Of a stretch of DNA of 64,000 nt, positions 13,374-23,909 are shown one piece after another. Source of the stretch: Homalodisca vitripennis. Its lineage: Eukaryota; Arthropoda; Insecta; Hemiptera; Cicadellidae. The stretch is taken from assembly GCF_021130785.1 (NCBI RefSeq), contig NW_025777626.1:25933-89932 (forward strand), given 5' to 3'. The notes below the pieces were generated by a model. It had not been told where the DNA came from, did no database searches, and worked only from the letters and a program-made list of their open reading frames with translations. Each line of letters opens with the position of its first letter. The stretch's first letter is position 1. A program made the position numbers and the translations under genes.

Positions 13374-14535
13374 CGAGAGTGGTCTGAAAAGTTTCCGACC
13401 TAACAAACATGACATAATTTGTGAAATAAAAAAAAATCAACATAGTCTGCTTGTCACTCTACATACTTCTATCGGCGATACCATCTCTGTAAACCCGTAA
13501 AAATAAAAATTGTACTCGGAATATTTCTCTGAAAAATAATTGTTCACGAAGGTGATTGCCTCTTCATTTGACGATCATCTTTGTCCTCCGAGCGCAATTT
13601 TGAGATGAAGGAACGAAAAGCAGTTAAACCCGTAATTCATGGATTTTCGCCATCAGAACCGCTAAGGGTCGAGAAGGTTCGTAGCCTTGGTGAAACAGTA
13701 TATTCTTTTTCTACAAATGTGGGCGTTTCTTTAAAAAATTCTACCTTTACCTTGTCAAGTAATGATGGATAGTATGCTCCTGTTATGGTTTTCCTTTTTG
13801 AAGCTAATCGATTAAATTAATTTCTATTAATATCGCATAAACACTCGTCATCTCTTTCCCAACCAAAGAAGCAGCTTTTTTTCTTTTTTTGAGTCGGTTC
13901 CCTTCTTGTATTTTTCTTTCGGGAGTATAATGGGGGTAGTCAAGTTTTATCTACAGTAATTAATCAACGCCAGAAGAGCGTTGGAAATGTTCATCCTAAA
14001 ACCTTTTTGGTCTAACGTGAGCAAACGTGACAGTTTTCTCATGCCTAAATGTTGGTTTAAAATGTGATAAACACGTTCTTTAGAAATATAACCTCTGATA
14101 TATTTTTCACTTTAATTCGGTGGTCGTCTATCACCATTTGGTTAACTTTGTCGATGATTTCATGGGTATTTGCAGTTTTTGGGACGTCCCGAACGTTCAT
14201 CGTCTCCCAAGATCTTATGGCCATTTTTAAATGAAGCAGATCAAAATTTCACTGAGGTAAATAATTGTGCAGAGTTTCCATACACAGAATCAAACTCATA
14301 TTTTATTTGAGAAGGCGTATTGCCTTTCAAACACAAATATTTAATGGCAGCACGTAATCGGGTCCATATCACAAAAACACTCACATCAACTCACTCGGAC
14401 TGTTACATAAAAACGGCGCGTCGAAAATAGCTAAAACATCTGCTGAGTAACTGTCAACAGACGAAATTTAGTAGCTTTTGTTAACGAAGCTTCCAATCTT
14501 CACGTTCAGAAAGCAAACTTTTCAGACCACCCTCA
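13374..14535 (-). mobile_element. Mariner-family DNA transposon relic
   Basis: The ends are inverted repeats sharing GTGGTCTGAAAAGTTT, and the whole is flanked by TA on both sides, the mariner target duplication. On the minus strand the transposase is readable in broken pieces: GDDERSGRP, ISKERVYHILNQHLGMRKLS, a HHYTPE-like block (the second-Asp region of mariner transposases) and LQKGKTITGAYYPSLLDK. Frameshifts and stops make it inactive. The length (1162 bp) is a little under a full mariner (about 1.3 kb), consistent with internal deletions. Confidence 0.85.
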
Positions 14536-14614
14536 TATATTATTAACTAACTCCGATATGTTTAATACAAAAATTAGAATGTGAAAAAGATCTATGTTGC
14601 TTTTATGTACCATC

Positions 14615-15010
14615 TTTTAATGCAGAGTTATAACGAAGAGTTGGTTTTAGCATCTGTGAATGTTAGAGTGATGAACAGAACCTTAGCTACATTTTATGGT
14701 TTTATATTATGCTATATGGAGATATTTCCTGTGTAATATCTCATTGTGTAATACCATAATATTTCTTCCTAAATTCGTTAACTTTAAATTAGTGCTCATG
14801 TGGTTTCTTGCAATCCAAACATTTAATATGTAATTTGAGGAAGTAAATTCTTGTATGAATGTTAAATAAAATACAACCATAACCAGAATAGGCTAAAGTA
14901 GTGAAAGACTAACATCACATTGTTACATTCAATATTGAAAATTAAAGGGCCAATAAAAAGGGGTAATATAAGAAACAGTATTGTGCAATTGGCCTTCTGT
15001 GTTTCTTAAA
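14615..15010 (+). repeat. Diverged direct repeat, copy 2
   Basis: Partner of 11326-11705 in the same orientation, about 3.3 kb apart with the mariner relic between them. Its end retains AACAGTATTGTGCAATTGGC against GCAGTATTGCGCCAATGGC in copy 1. Confidence 0.6.
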
Positions 15011-16260
15011 ATTGTTAAAGGTGCCAATAAACTAAAAAATAGGCGAATTTAAATGAAATAATAAAAATTTGTGCGCACTTATTTCCATAAAACATTTAGG
15101 GAAAAGGAAATAAATTTTAAAAACTTTACAATTAAGTGCAGTACATGAGAACTATTAATTTTTATAAGATCAGCTCAAGGTTTTGTCCACAATAAATTGA
15201 AATGTCAAGACCTTATTTGTATAAACTTGGTATAATGTTTATTTGTTAGCTGTTAGTGAATTCAACTCCCTTCAATATCACATAGTTATAATTTATTTTT
15301 TTTATGGCAGGTTTATTATAAAATGTACAACTTTTATTTTTCATCTCATTCCGTATTTATAATTTTAGTAGATAAATATGTTGCTGGTTATCTTATAGTT
15401 ATAAATTGGTAGATTTTATTCAGCAGTTAGTATAGAATTAGTAGGCATATACGTGTATACATTCCTGGTCCCTGATCATATTCGAAAATTAGTTTAGATT
15501 TAAAACAATTCTTAGATTTAAGTTCATTCATTAATGATTGGTGTATTATTTTTAAAATAATATTAATGTAGAAATATTACATTATTTTAGTGTGGTGATA
15601 TATGTGATGTAGATATTTAAAATTTTAAAATAAAAAAATACTTTGAAGAGTGCTATAAAATTTGTGATATTTCTGGCAAAATAAAACTGTTATTTTATCT
15701 ATTTCAATGCAATCCATTCGCTGATTTTCTGACCACACAACTACCCAGCAATAATTGAGACGCTTGAAGCATAGTATTCTCCGTGCGTAAACCAGCCACT
15801 GTCAATTAACTTTTATGTTAAATTTACTACAAGAAAGCGACCCATTAACAAATTAAAAACAGTATTATGACAAAAATGCACACCATAGATAAATTTTACT
15901 TACATTAAAACATGCACATTGCTATATCTATTTATAATTATAAATGGAAAAAATAGTTTAAAAAATGAAAATCTATTTAATGCGTATGATTTAGAAAATG
16001 TCATTATATTGAAATATATGTTTTAATATTATGAAATACAACAAAATGTCTGTGGGTATAAGGAGGCCACAGATCAGATGCAACAGCAATTTATGTTTTA
16101 GTATTAATTAATCCAAGAAATTCTGTTACTTTTAGCTAAGGTAATATTATTGATTACCTTAAAATTAAATAAAATATGTTAAATTAATGCATCATGACTT
16201 GGAGTTTTACAAACGAAAGGCAATAAGTACAGGTCATTTCAATAATTTACAATCAAAAAG
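15011..16260. other. Gene-free AT-rich host DNA
   Basis: No gene, RNA or clear repeat was recognised. Confidence 0.4.
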
Positions 16261-16423
16261 GCAGATGCAGGTCCCTTCCCCTCTTTCTCCCACCACTGAC
16301 CACACGACCCGCGGAGCAACATGTACCGCTTAATTGTGCGGTGTATAAAAAGGACCAACATGGACCGCTCATTACACGCGGACCAGCATGTGGACAAAAG
16401 TTTTTTATATATTAAAAAATATT

Positions 16424-16467
16424 AGCATACATTTATCAAGCAAGTTATAAAAACATAAATGTATGCT
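16424..16467. repeat. Short perfect inverted repeat
   Basis: AGCATACATTTAT at 16424-16436 faces ATAAATGTATGCT at 16455-16467 around an 18-bp loop. It lies in a 300-bp block (16270-16560) that is richer in GC than its surroundings and contains CTTGATGGACC facing GGACCATCAAG. The block may be a small nonautonomous element. Confidence 0.5.
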
Positions 16468-16569
16468 GAGAAACAATTCATAATACGGTTATATGGCGGT
16501 TTAAATAGGGGGCTTGATGGACCTGCAATGGGTCGCTGTATAACACAGGACCATCAAGTGCCTCCGTTT

Positions 16570-16743
16570 CCGTAAATATATATATAGTATATATATATGA
16601 TAGTGCTGAAGTTTTATATATATATATATTATATATATCATCAAACATATATATATATATATATATTTGATGATATATTTATATATATATCAAATATTTA
16701 TATATATATATATATATATATTATTATAATATATATATATATA
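16570..16743. repeat. (TA)n microsatellite at the left junction of element A
   Basis: Nearly pure TA repeats with two interruptions that pair as ATATCATCAAA and TTTGATGATAT, so the tract can fold into a long hairpin. Element A begins at the next base. Confidence 0.9.
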
Positions 16744-17181
16744 AGTAGATAGTAATATGGGGTTCCTGGGCGCACTTTCGGAGCCGACCGAAAAGCAATG
16801 TAAAATACTGTTCAATGTACCATAAAGGAAGCTGAGAAATAACACAGGCAAATCTCAATGAAAAATTAACCGAATCTACAGTCGTTCGTCTCCAAAAGCG
16901 ATCGGTACATTACTATCTACTCTGTGGATTGAAAAAATTAATAACCAAATCTACAGCTGTTTGCTTCTACTTTCTTAAGCTGTGCTTTGTAAAATGTTGT
17001 CAAATCTGCTACGAATAAAGGAAAAATCTTCGAAATCTTAATAAAAATTTAATCAATTTAAAACATTTTTACTAAAAACATACTTTAATAAAAAACTTTT
17101 CTACTAAATAGTCACCAAAGACAACTTGAACTCACCAAAGTCTCTACAATTCTAGCATTTAAAACAGTGCATGCAACAAAG

Positions 17182-17340
17182 ATGAATTCAGTGAATTTGC
17201 CGGTTTATTCTCAACAACAGTTGATACCGTCTTTAAATGAAACAGAATTAAAAGAACTTGTAGAGTCTTTTGCAGAAAGAAACGAAAACTGCACACGTGT
17301 ACACACAAAAAACGAAAAAAATAAGGGATTATATATTTAA
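17182..17340 (+). CDS. Terminal-repeat small protein (tORF1), short form
   Basis: An unbroken 52-residue frame starting with ATG. Its second half (LNETELKELVESFAERN, ending NKGLYI) matches the 74-residue version in element B, while the first 15 residues differ. Upstream, the position of the B start codon reads TTG here. No known domain is recognised; it is small, charged and helix-prone. It lies in the terminal repeat, so the original element would have carried it twice. Confidence 0.45.
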   Translation: MNSVNLPVYSQQQLIPSLNETELKELVESFAERNENCTRVHTKNEKNKGLYI

Positions 17341-17411
17341 TATAATTACGAAAGATATTGAAAAGAAAGTAAAAAAATAAACAAACAGAAGAGTTTTCAT
17401 CGTTTTTTTTT

Positions 17412-17677
17412 ATGACATTTTTCCCATATTATACGTCCTTTCAAGATAATCAAGACTTAATTGATGAATTTCTTAGGAATTTTTTGGAGTATCAAGATTT
17501 ATCAACACAATTCATTAAAGAGCATTATAGAATTTTTTCTTATAGAATATAGCCACATTTTGTGTGAAACAAAAGGTATTACTGTAGATAATATTCCATG
17601 TGATTTCCTATGAAGAAAGACACCAACTATGGTTATCAAAACAGTACTATGACGTGGGGAGGGACTGCAAGTTTTAG
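17412..17677 (+). pseudogene. Terminal-repeat gene tORF2, frameshifted
   Basis: Frame opens at an ATG and matches the same-position gene of element B (DNQDLIDEFLRNF, STQFIKEHYRIF, SHILCETKGITVDNIPCD, ending YDVGRDCKF). An extra T near 17545 breaks it in this copy. It has no start-proximal TCTA motif, and it may instead be the downstream half of one gene with tORF1. The function is unknown. Confidence 0.4.
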
Positions 17678-17687
17678 AGTTAAGACT

Positions 17688-17996
17688 TTATTCTACAAAG
17701 TTAATTGTTTATAATTTCTTTATCTTTAATAGTCTTCTTTCCAGTAACAACCAAGTGTAATTTTTCATTTTTGTTTAATTCTTTAATCTTTTTCTCATCC
17801 AAAACAGTCAAAAATCTGTTCGGCAAGTGTACTTTACAATCTTCCAACTCGGCAATTATTGTAAACCCGAATTTATCTTTCATTTTTCTCCAAATTCAAG
17901 ATTCTATGTTTCTTCCTTTCTTCCAATTCATTTAACTTCTTATACTCTTTAAACTTACATTCCTCCAATATCATTTAACTCTTTCAAGAACTCCAT
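17688..17996 (-). pseudogene. OB-like small protein of the terminal repeat, frameshifted
   Basis: Counterpart of the intact 101-residue gene at 39854-40159. The central part is preserved (KMKDKFGFTIIAELEDC, VHLPNRFLTVLDEKKI, LHLVVTGKKTIKDKEI). Extra bases near 17710, 17885 and 17962 shift the frame. The short beta-rich C-terminal pattern (GFTI, KVHLPNRF, LHLVVTGKK) suggests an OB-type or similar nucleic-acid-binding fold, but no signature motif proves it. The start lies in the TTTTTCTATTTAAATGG motif. Confidence 0.55.
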
Positions 17997-18010
17997 TTAA
18001 ATAGAAAAAA
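17993..18010 (-). promoter_or_regulatory. TCTA/TAAATG start-proximal motif
   Basis: Minus-strand TTTTTCTATTTAAATGG, with the ATG of the OB-like gene as its last codon. Identical in element B and in its right repeat. Confidence 0.5.
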
Positions 18011-18011
18011 T

Positions 18012-18533
18012 TTAAAGACGGAAAAAATGAAATTCGCTAACCTTCACTCGAGAAGTCGGGGAGAATGTGAGTAAAACCGCATTCTTTTCAAGAGGTTCTT
18101 CGTTTAATTTCTCCAAATGTACTATAAAAATCATCGAGGATTTCTGGTTCAAAATCATAAACAAATTCAACATCCAGATAATGAAAAAATACAGGTAATA
18201 TCTTTTCATAATTAAACGTGTGTATCGATACCTTACAAACCTAATGTATTCCTTTGAAAAGGAAAATAATTTTGTCAATGGTTCCAAGAGATAAGTAAAA
18301 ATTTTTATTCTGTTTTTCTAAATTCTGTAACAAATTTTGTTTGCTTTCTTGTCCTCCATATTGCCAATTTTGTAAGCAGGTTATTCAAATGGTGTTAATT
18401 TATTTCGAAATTTCTTAGGTTTAGGTCTTTCTAACAAAATTAAATTACAACCTCTACAAACTAAATATCTTTTATCGAATAATTTTCTCCTCTATTAGAA
18501 ACACTTGTAACAGTTGGCATTATACTCTTCCAT
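18012..18533 (-). pseudogene. Zn-ribbon protein, possible late-transcription-factor type; frameshifted
   Basis: Copy of the intact 169-residue gene at 40175-40684. Segments with KLFSFSKEYIRFV, the RYYLYF-type core and the C-terminal NAVLLTFSPTSRV are recognisable. The reading frame is broken at several points (for example near 18350 and 18480). The stop codon lies at the inner edge of the terminal repeat. Confidence 0.5.
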
Positions 18534-18558
18534 TTAAACAAAAAAGATTTTTTTATAA

Positions 18559-18804
18559 ATGGAGATTATGGAAACTAAGTCTGCCGAGATATACATTTTT
18601 CAGCGCAAATGTTTGTGTTTACATTTCTACAACAGAGATAAATAGAAAATAATTTCATTCTATTGTACAACTATTTAGGAATATTATGTGTACGATTACA
18701 AAGATTATTCCGGAAGAAATCGAGATTTTTCATCAGCGAAAGAGTATATTTTTGAAGTTTTAGAAAGGAATGAAAGAGAATAATATGAACATCATCAATT
18801 ATTG
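18559..18804 (+). pseudogene. Small plus-strand gene, broken and cut by an insertion
   Basis: Matches the intact 80-residue gene at 40709-40951 but has extra bases near 18576, 18680 and 18765. Its last codons are replaced by the SINE-bearing insertion that starts at about 18805. The head-to-head spacer with the Zn-ribbon gene (18534-18558) is only 25 bp. Confidence 0.55.
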
Positions 18805-20000
18805 TAAAAGACAAAATGAATGATTGTGTCTTTGGTGTAGTGTTGTTAGTGTGCGTGTTTGCGCTATGGGGAATCACATCACATTCAACTTCTACGGTGT
18901 CTATTGTTTAGAGACTTGGCCCTGCACTGCTACTGTCCAACCAAGTTAATGGCTAGGAGCTGTTAATTCGGGTCTTAGACTCTGGAATTTTTTTGTTCCC
19001 AAGTCTCATTTTTCTTTGGTAAACTACTGTGTAGAAGTTGATGGAGAGATACAATTAGGGAATTTGTGTCGGGTGTTTTGTAAGTGTAATGTTGTATTAA
19101 TGAATGATCGTGAATGATGAATGTAATGAACGAATTAAGGAAGAGAAGGAATGTACGAATTAAGAGAAGGAATTAAGGAAATGAAGTGGAAAGGTGAGGA
19201 AGCAAATGGCGCGCCAACCACAGTTGTCATTACTTGGCTTGTTCTATAGTCATTACACTATGGCCACTCGTGTAAAGACTTGTCCCCAACCACTGAACGA
19301 CAACCATGTCTTCCTCAATAAAAAGCGCGCGCCTGAAGCTCTGGGATTTGAACCCAGAACCTCAGGCTTTTTTTTTGAAGGCAAGCGTCTTACCAACTGA
19401 GCTACGGAGAGTCCTCGAAAGTTATAAGCTATATCTCTGCTATATAAGTTGTTCAATTAGGATTGCTAGTTTACAAATTTATTTAATAATTTTATATTTC
19501 AAAAAACCACTCAACCGATTTTAATGAAATTTGGTACACATATAGTAAATACTTAACTCTTTCGACTTAACTTATCCATAAGGGTGAAATCATCCCCTAT
19601 TTCTTAATATTCATAAAAAAATAAAAAAAAATTATCAGAAAAATCTGAAACTTCAAAAACAAGCGAGTTCAACTTAAAATTTCATGAAAATAACAAAATT
19701 TTCAAAAACTACCCCAATCATCCCTTATCTTTAAAACTCTTATATCTCGAGAACTATTGGAGCTTTTTTGCTGAAATTTGGTATATAGGATCAGTAAATA
19801 TTAAAGTATTTTTTAAAATCATAACTTCCGGTCCAACCCTTAAGATGACCTTGGAATAGTTTTTTGTTATTATCATCCCCATTTTTTTTAAGATTTCTTT
19901 TGAAATTTAAAATGAATACTTATATCAATGTCTTTAACAATTCTGTAAAGTTTTTAAAATTATCCGATGAATAATAGTGAAAATAACGTGATTTTTACTG
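18805..20000. mobile_element. 1.2-kb composite insertion absent from element B
   Basis: Element B joins the small gene directly to the capsid gene end (40951/40945), whereas here 1.2 kb intervenes. It holds a GA-rich segment with GGAATTAAGG-like repeats (about 19100-19190), a tRNA-like unit on the minus strand (19318-19415), and an AT-rich tail with CAACCGATTTTAATGAAATT, a word I associate with dispersed arthropod repeats. Short ATTATTG/ACTG similarity at the edges may be a target duplication. Confidence 0.7.
19318..19415 (-). repeat. tRNA-derived SINE head
   Basis: The minus strand contains a box A-like TAGCTCAGTTGGTAAGACGC and a box B-like GGGTTCAAATCCCAG, spaced as in a tRNA. The anticodon arm is ruined by a run of nine A residues and no acceptor stem closes, so this is a SINE and not a working tRNA gene. 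Confidence 0.75.
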
Positions 20001-21192
20001 AATTTCTCTAATATCGTTCTTAATCACATCATAGGCTAAAAATTTTCCTCAGAGACAACAACAACATAACAAATCGCGTTTGTAACAGCTTTTTGAAAAT
20101 CCATATTGATAATTATATCGTTCTTTGAACCAGAAATATTTGTCAAACTCTTTGTTGTATCAATGACATAAATAGGTCTATTCGCTAAAAATTCTTTAGG
20201 ATTGTAATACATTTCCTTATTATTACAGTAAACTTTCTTAAAATCTTGATACATCTGATACATGATTCTGAAAAGACCTCCGGAAATGTTTAAATTTTGT
20301 AATTCATCTGGATAATAAGAACCGTTCAATTTTACTCTGATATTTTTTACATCCAAACTATCAAACTTTGAAGGATTTCTTTCTTGATTATTCTGTCTAT
20401 CTGTTTGAAAACCTTTAATAACGAACTTGGGATTGAAGATATTTCTATAAATGTTTGTAATATCGAACGAATAAGTTGTTCCGGAAATACCTTTTTGTTC
20501 AATACATTGCCAATCTAGAAAATTAAACATAATGTTTTGACTTTTTGTAATTTCATCAATCAACCTAATTTTACTCGTGGTTTTATAATCAATCATTGGA
20601 ACTCTAATAAAAAAATCTGTAATTGTTATTTTTCCATCAACAGGCATAACATTTCCAGTTGCAGTCTTCAGAATCACATCATCGTCTTCTGCTCTTATAA
20701 AACTTAGATAAAATCCTCCTTTATAGATCGGAATAGTAACATTTTCAAAAAATCCTAATCCAAAATGAGATAAATTTCCAGCTGCTTCAAAAACACCAAA
20801 TTTAAAATCTGATTCAAAGCCATTAGAAGTTTGAGAAATAACATCACTTTTTGAATACGAAATAGTTCCTTTAATTGTGCTTAATTGGCCACAGTTTTCG
20901 ACTTCTTCTATCAATTTATTGTGTTTTCTTACTTCAATCTTAGAAAATAAAAACGGTATAAAATTATCGATTAATCTAACATTATCAGTTCCAAGATATG
21001 CTTGACCCATCTTGTTTTGTTAAAGTTCCAGAAATATAAAACTGGAAGTTAGACGAGCAAAAGTTATCTCCAAAATCAATATTAAACTCAGTTCTTTTAT
21101 TCGGTTCATTCAAATGTTGTTTACTAATTGGGATAGAAATTTTTAAACTCCGCCCTTTCAATATCACTAGCATATTTTCTGTAGTCCGCCAT
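19995..21192 (-). CDS. Major capsid protein (adintovirus/Polinton hexon-like), 2 frameshifts
   Basis: About 398 codons. Most is one open frame from DGQAYLGTDNVRLIDNFIPF to near the end. An extra C near 21005 separates the N-terminal part (HLNEPNKRTEFNIDFGDN) and an extra base near 20048 disturbs the last residues. Motifs shared with capsid proteins of this group include FLFSKIEVRKHNKLIEEV, NLSHFGLGFFENVTIPIYKG and FNFLDWQCIEQKG. A double-jelly-roll fold is inferred from this resemblance, not shown. The start ATG follows TTAATGG-type context without a full TCTA motif. The neighbours are other virion genes on the same strand. Confidence 0.7.
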
Positions 21193-21314
21193 TTAATAAG
21201 AGAAAATTTAGAAATTTTAAACATCATGTATCATTTTTTCATCGATCTAATGTACGTTTTTATAAGAAAAGATATAAATTTTAGTAAAATAATTAAAAAG
21301 ATTAGAGTCATTTT

Positions 21315-21713
21315 TTAATGATCTACTTCGTCATATTCAGGATTCTCTTCCTTAAATTTTGCGATCTCGGTCACATATTTCAATAAAATTTGCACAGGAT
21401 AGTAAACCGCTATCTATAATATCATTCCAATCAACTGTATCTTTATTTTCATCCAAAAACTTTATACTCAAGTGTTGATAGAGACAAAGAACAGACATAT
21501 GATCTTTTAATTGATAATGTATATTTTCTTGAATGAACTCTGATGATAAAGTTTGATATTTGCAATGTTATACCAATTCAATTTGTTTACGTATAATCTC
21601 ATCATATCTTCGGATAATTCATATTTTTGAGAAATGTCATCCCAATGTTCTTTTTTCAAATCTCTTTCGTGTTGCATTATAAAAAGATCGAAAGCACTGT
21701 AATGTCCCGCCAT
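21315..21713 (-). pseudogene. W-I repeat protein, frameshifted
   Basis: Same gene as the intact 132-residue one at 42274-42672. The N-terminal part up to LYVNKLNWYNIA is readable. A missing base near 21560 and an extra base near 21408 break the rest. The repeats of the form W-(N/D)-x-I-x-x-x-Q-x-L-S-x-x-F-I resemble short repeats in large DNA virus proteins; the function is unknown. Confidence 0.55.
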
Positions 21714-21715
21714 CT

Positions 21716-21886
21716 CTATTTTATTAAGAAAAAATTTCAAAATCAAGTTTTTATAAATTGACTCTTTTTGAGTTACATTCAGCACATTTTCCCGATATTC
21801 TCTTTAACTCCGTTAATGTTTGCATAGTATTTTATATCGTTTGTTTCAGTTTTTGCCTTACACCTCACACAATATATGAGCGCCAT
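21716..21886 (-). pseudogene. Mini Zn-ribbon protein (DUF5679-like), frameshifted
   Basis: Begins MALIYCVRCK like the copy in B. An extra base near 21810 disrupts the frame before the second CxxC pair. The start context is CCCTAAATAAATGG. Confidence 0.5.
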
Positions 21887-21900
21887 TTATTTAGGGAAAA

Positions 21901-23047
21901 TTAGTCATCGTAACCACCTACTCCAATAAATCTGTTGTCGATGTTTTCAAAAGTTTTATCGACATCTTCTTTAAATTTATTAAAGTTTTCTTCTAGTTTA
22001 TTTACTTTATCGAGCATATAAATCGTTGTATTCAACGAGTTTATGACCAATATTCTCAAAAGTTTTTCGTGGCATCTAAACTAAACTTATCAAAAGACTG
22101 CTTATTTTTTAGTAACTTTTTCATTAATTTCGCCAAAGTTTTTCTTCTAGTTTAATTAATTTATCATGAAGTAAAGATTGATTAGTAACTACTCTTTCAA
22201 AAACTTCAACCATTTTTTCTATCGGTTTCATTAAAACCCTCTTGAAATTTAGCGAAATTCTTCCAAAAAGTTTGTTATTTTTCCATAAAGATCGCCTTTA
22301 TATAGATTGAAATTTTCCTCAAAAATTTGTAAATTTTTTCATCACAATTTTCTATAGATCTTTTACTTCTTTCATCAAGTTTTTTCATAGACTTCTGTTG
22401 TAAAATCTTTAACATGCTGTTTATGATTCTCGTAATTTTGTTTTAGTTCATTAAACATTTTAATAGGATCTTCTAATTGAATCATTACAACAACATCAAA
22501 TGGATTAATTCCTTTACTAACACCGCTAATTCTTTTTCCTTTAAAATCTAAGGCATTTTTAACATTCGGATCATGTAAATCAACAATATCGATGTTTTCA
22601 TGATAATTTTAGAGGTTTTAAAATTTGTTCTTTAACAACAACATCATGTTTGTCAATACCAGGTCGAACACCGACAATTCTTTTCTTATTAGCCAAACTA
22701 ACATAATTCTTTTCAACTTTGATCGCTTCAGTAATTTCATCAGCTTTTTCGATGTGAGACATTAAATTGGTAAATAATTTTTTTACACCATCATCAACTT
22801 CTTTTTCCAATGTTTTTATTTTATCAGCAACTTCATTTGAACTCATGAAATTTGCAAGTTTGTTATCATATTCTGCTTTAAAATCTTCAATCTCGACAGC
22901 AAACATATCTGAATCTGGAAGGTTTTGTAATAAATTTTCTAACTTGTTATCAAAACTCATTTCTCAAACTATCAAAATTCAAACTATTATTTACATTTTG
23001 AATAATTTGTGTTTCCAAATACGTCAAAAATTATTTTGTGAATCCAT
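21901..23047 (-). pseudogene. Coiled-coil virion-type protein, frameshifted
   Basis: About 380 codons. The N-terminal half (22598-22960) is open: a long helical, Lys/Glu-rich stretch, then KKRIVGVRPGIDKHDVVVKE. A second motif of the same shape (GKRISGVSKGINPFDVVV) follows. The C-terminal half is broken by many one-base indels and ends with GVGGYDD. The two RI-GV-GI-DVVV motifs between coiled-coil segments recall hinge units of virion fibre or structural proteins, but I do not recognise the family. Confidence 0.5.
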
Positions 23048-23463
23048 ATTTATTAAGCAATAATTTGTTAACAACTTCTTTAAAATCTTTACCATCACTC
23101 AGTTCATTCAACACAAAAACACATAAAATGACCACAAATTGGGGGATCTTTATAGTCTTGAATCTGAGAATCGTTGTAGTAAAACGCTTGATTTTTTCAA
23201 ATAATTTAATCAATTCTATAGGTGGTTTGTCCTCAATTCTTCCATACGAATCAAAATAACATGCATTCTTATCATTTTTTATAATAACAAATCCAATGCG
23301 TTCCACTTCCCATAATCGAGTCTAAATTCACAATTCCACATTCAAATTTCTTAACTTTTTCAGGTAATGTATCTCTCATGAAGATTCCTCTAAAATGTTT
23401 AATATTTTTGCAGATTTCTTCCAATTCCCCGAATGTTAAAGGTTTAAATTTTTTTTTCAATGT
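23031..23463 (-). pseudogene. Adenain-like cysteine protease, frameshifted; no AUG
   Basis: Residues LTFGELEEICKNI open the domain. GSGTHWICYYK carries the catalytic His and NACYFDSYGR the acidic residue. The CGHLC nucleophile region is disrupted here by an extra A at about 23130, whereas B keeps it. Maturation proteases of this C5-type class process capsid precursors in adenoviruses and Polintons. The frame has no ATG before the conserved start of the domain. It overlaps the preceding gene at a run of nine A residues (23449-23457) and overlaps the coiled-coil gene start at its end. Confidence 0.75.
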
Positions 23464-23896
23464 TTGATTTCACGTAATTCAAAGTTTTTTCATCTAATCC
23501 AGATCCTGTAACATCTTCCAACTCTTTATCTAACCAATTTAAAATGTTTTCGAACAATAGGAATCACATCCTTTTTAAACGATTGGAGCAGCTTTACGAA
23601 CATAAGGAACAACATTTTTAACAACTGGAATATTTTCTCCAAAATCTAATAAATCTTTCAAAAGTCCACCATTTTTGAGTTCTTTCAACTGATTATAAGA
23701 AAATTCTATTCTGGTTCCTTTATTGTTTTTCTTATGTTTTTCGAGTTTATTGTATTGTCTATTTGTTTAAAAATATCTTATCTTCGCCATTTTTTAGTTG
23801 ATCTATTTTAAATTGAATACTAACGGGTATTTTCTTCTTAAAAGCGGATTTTATTTTTTCTTTCTGATTTTTGCTGAAATTTACGTTCACCTCCAT
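23444..23896 (-). pseudogene. Small basic core-like protein, frameshifted
   Basis: Counterpart of the intact 149-residue protein at 44398-44847. Readable pieces are the KNQKEKIKSAFKKKIPVSIQ N-terminus, a FGENIPVVKNVVPYVRKAAP hydrophobic segment and the GSGLDEKTLNYVKSN tail. Extra bases near 23577, 23555 and 23766 shift it. The ATG directly follows the TAA stop of the PLA2 gene within CTATATAAATGG. Confidence 0.55.
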
Positions 23897-23909
23897 TTAT
23901 ATAGTTAAA
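23893..23909 (-). promoter_or_regulatory. CTATATAAATGG start-proximal motif
   Basis: Minus-strand TTTTAACTATATAAATGG: the TAA is the PLA2-gene stop and the ATG that of the core-like gene. Confidence 0.4.

Larger units (their letters stand above)
16744..18010 (+). repeat. Left terminal repeat of element A
   Basis: Nearly the same sequence as 38924-40180 and, inverted, 55398-56650 in element B, covering the tip, two small plus-strand genes and the OB-like gene. The tip word AGTAGATAGTAAT (16744-16756) recurs inverted at 16909-16921. The first small gene has diverged from the B version near its start. Confidence 0.85.

Noticed and set aside
19253..19456. A tRNA gene, or a protein reading SVAQLVRRLPSKKKPEVLGS
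   Set aside because: Only box A and box B are preserved and the anticodon arm is replaced by an A run; the protein reading is a shadow of the SINE.
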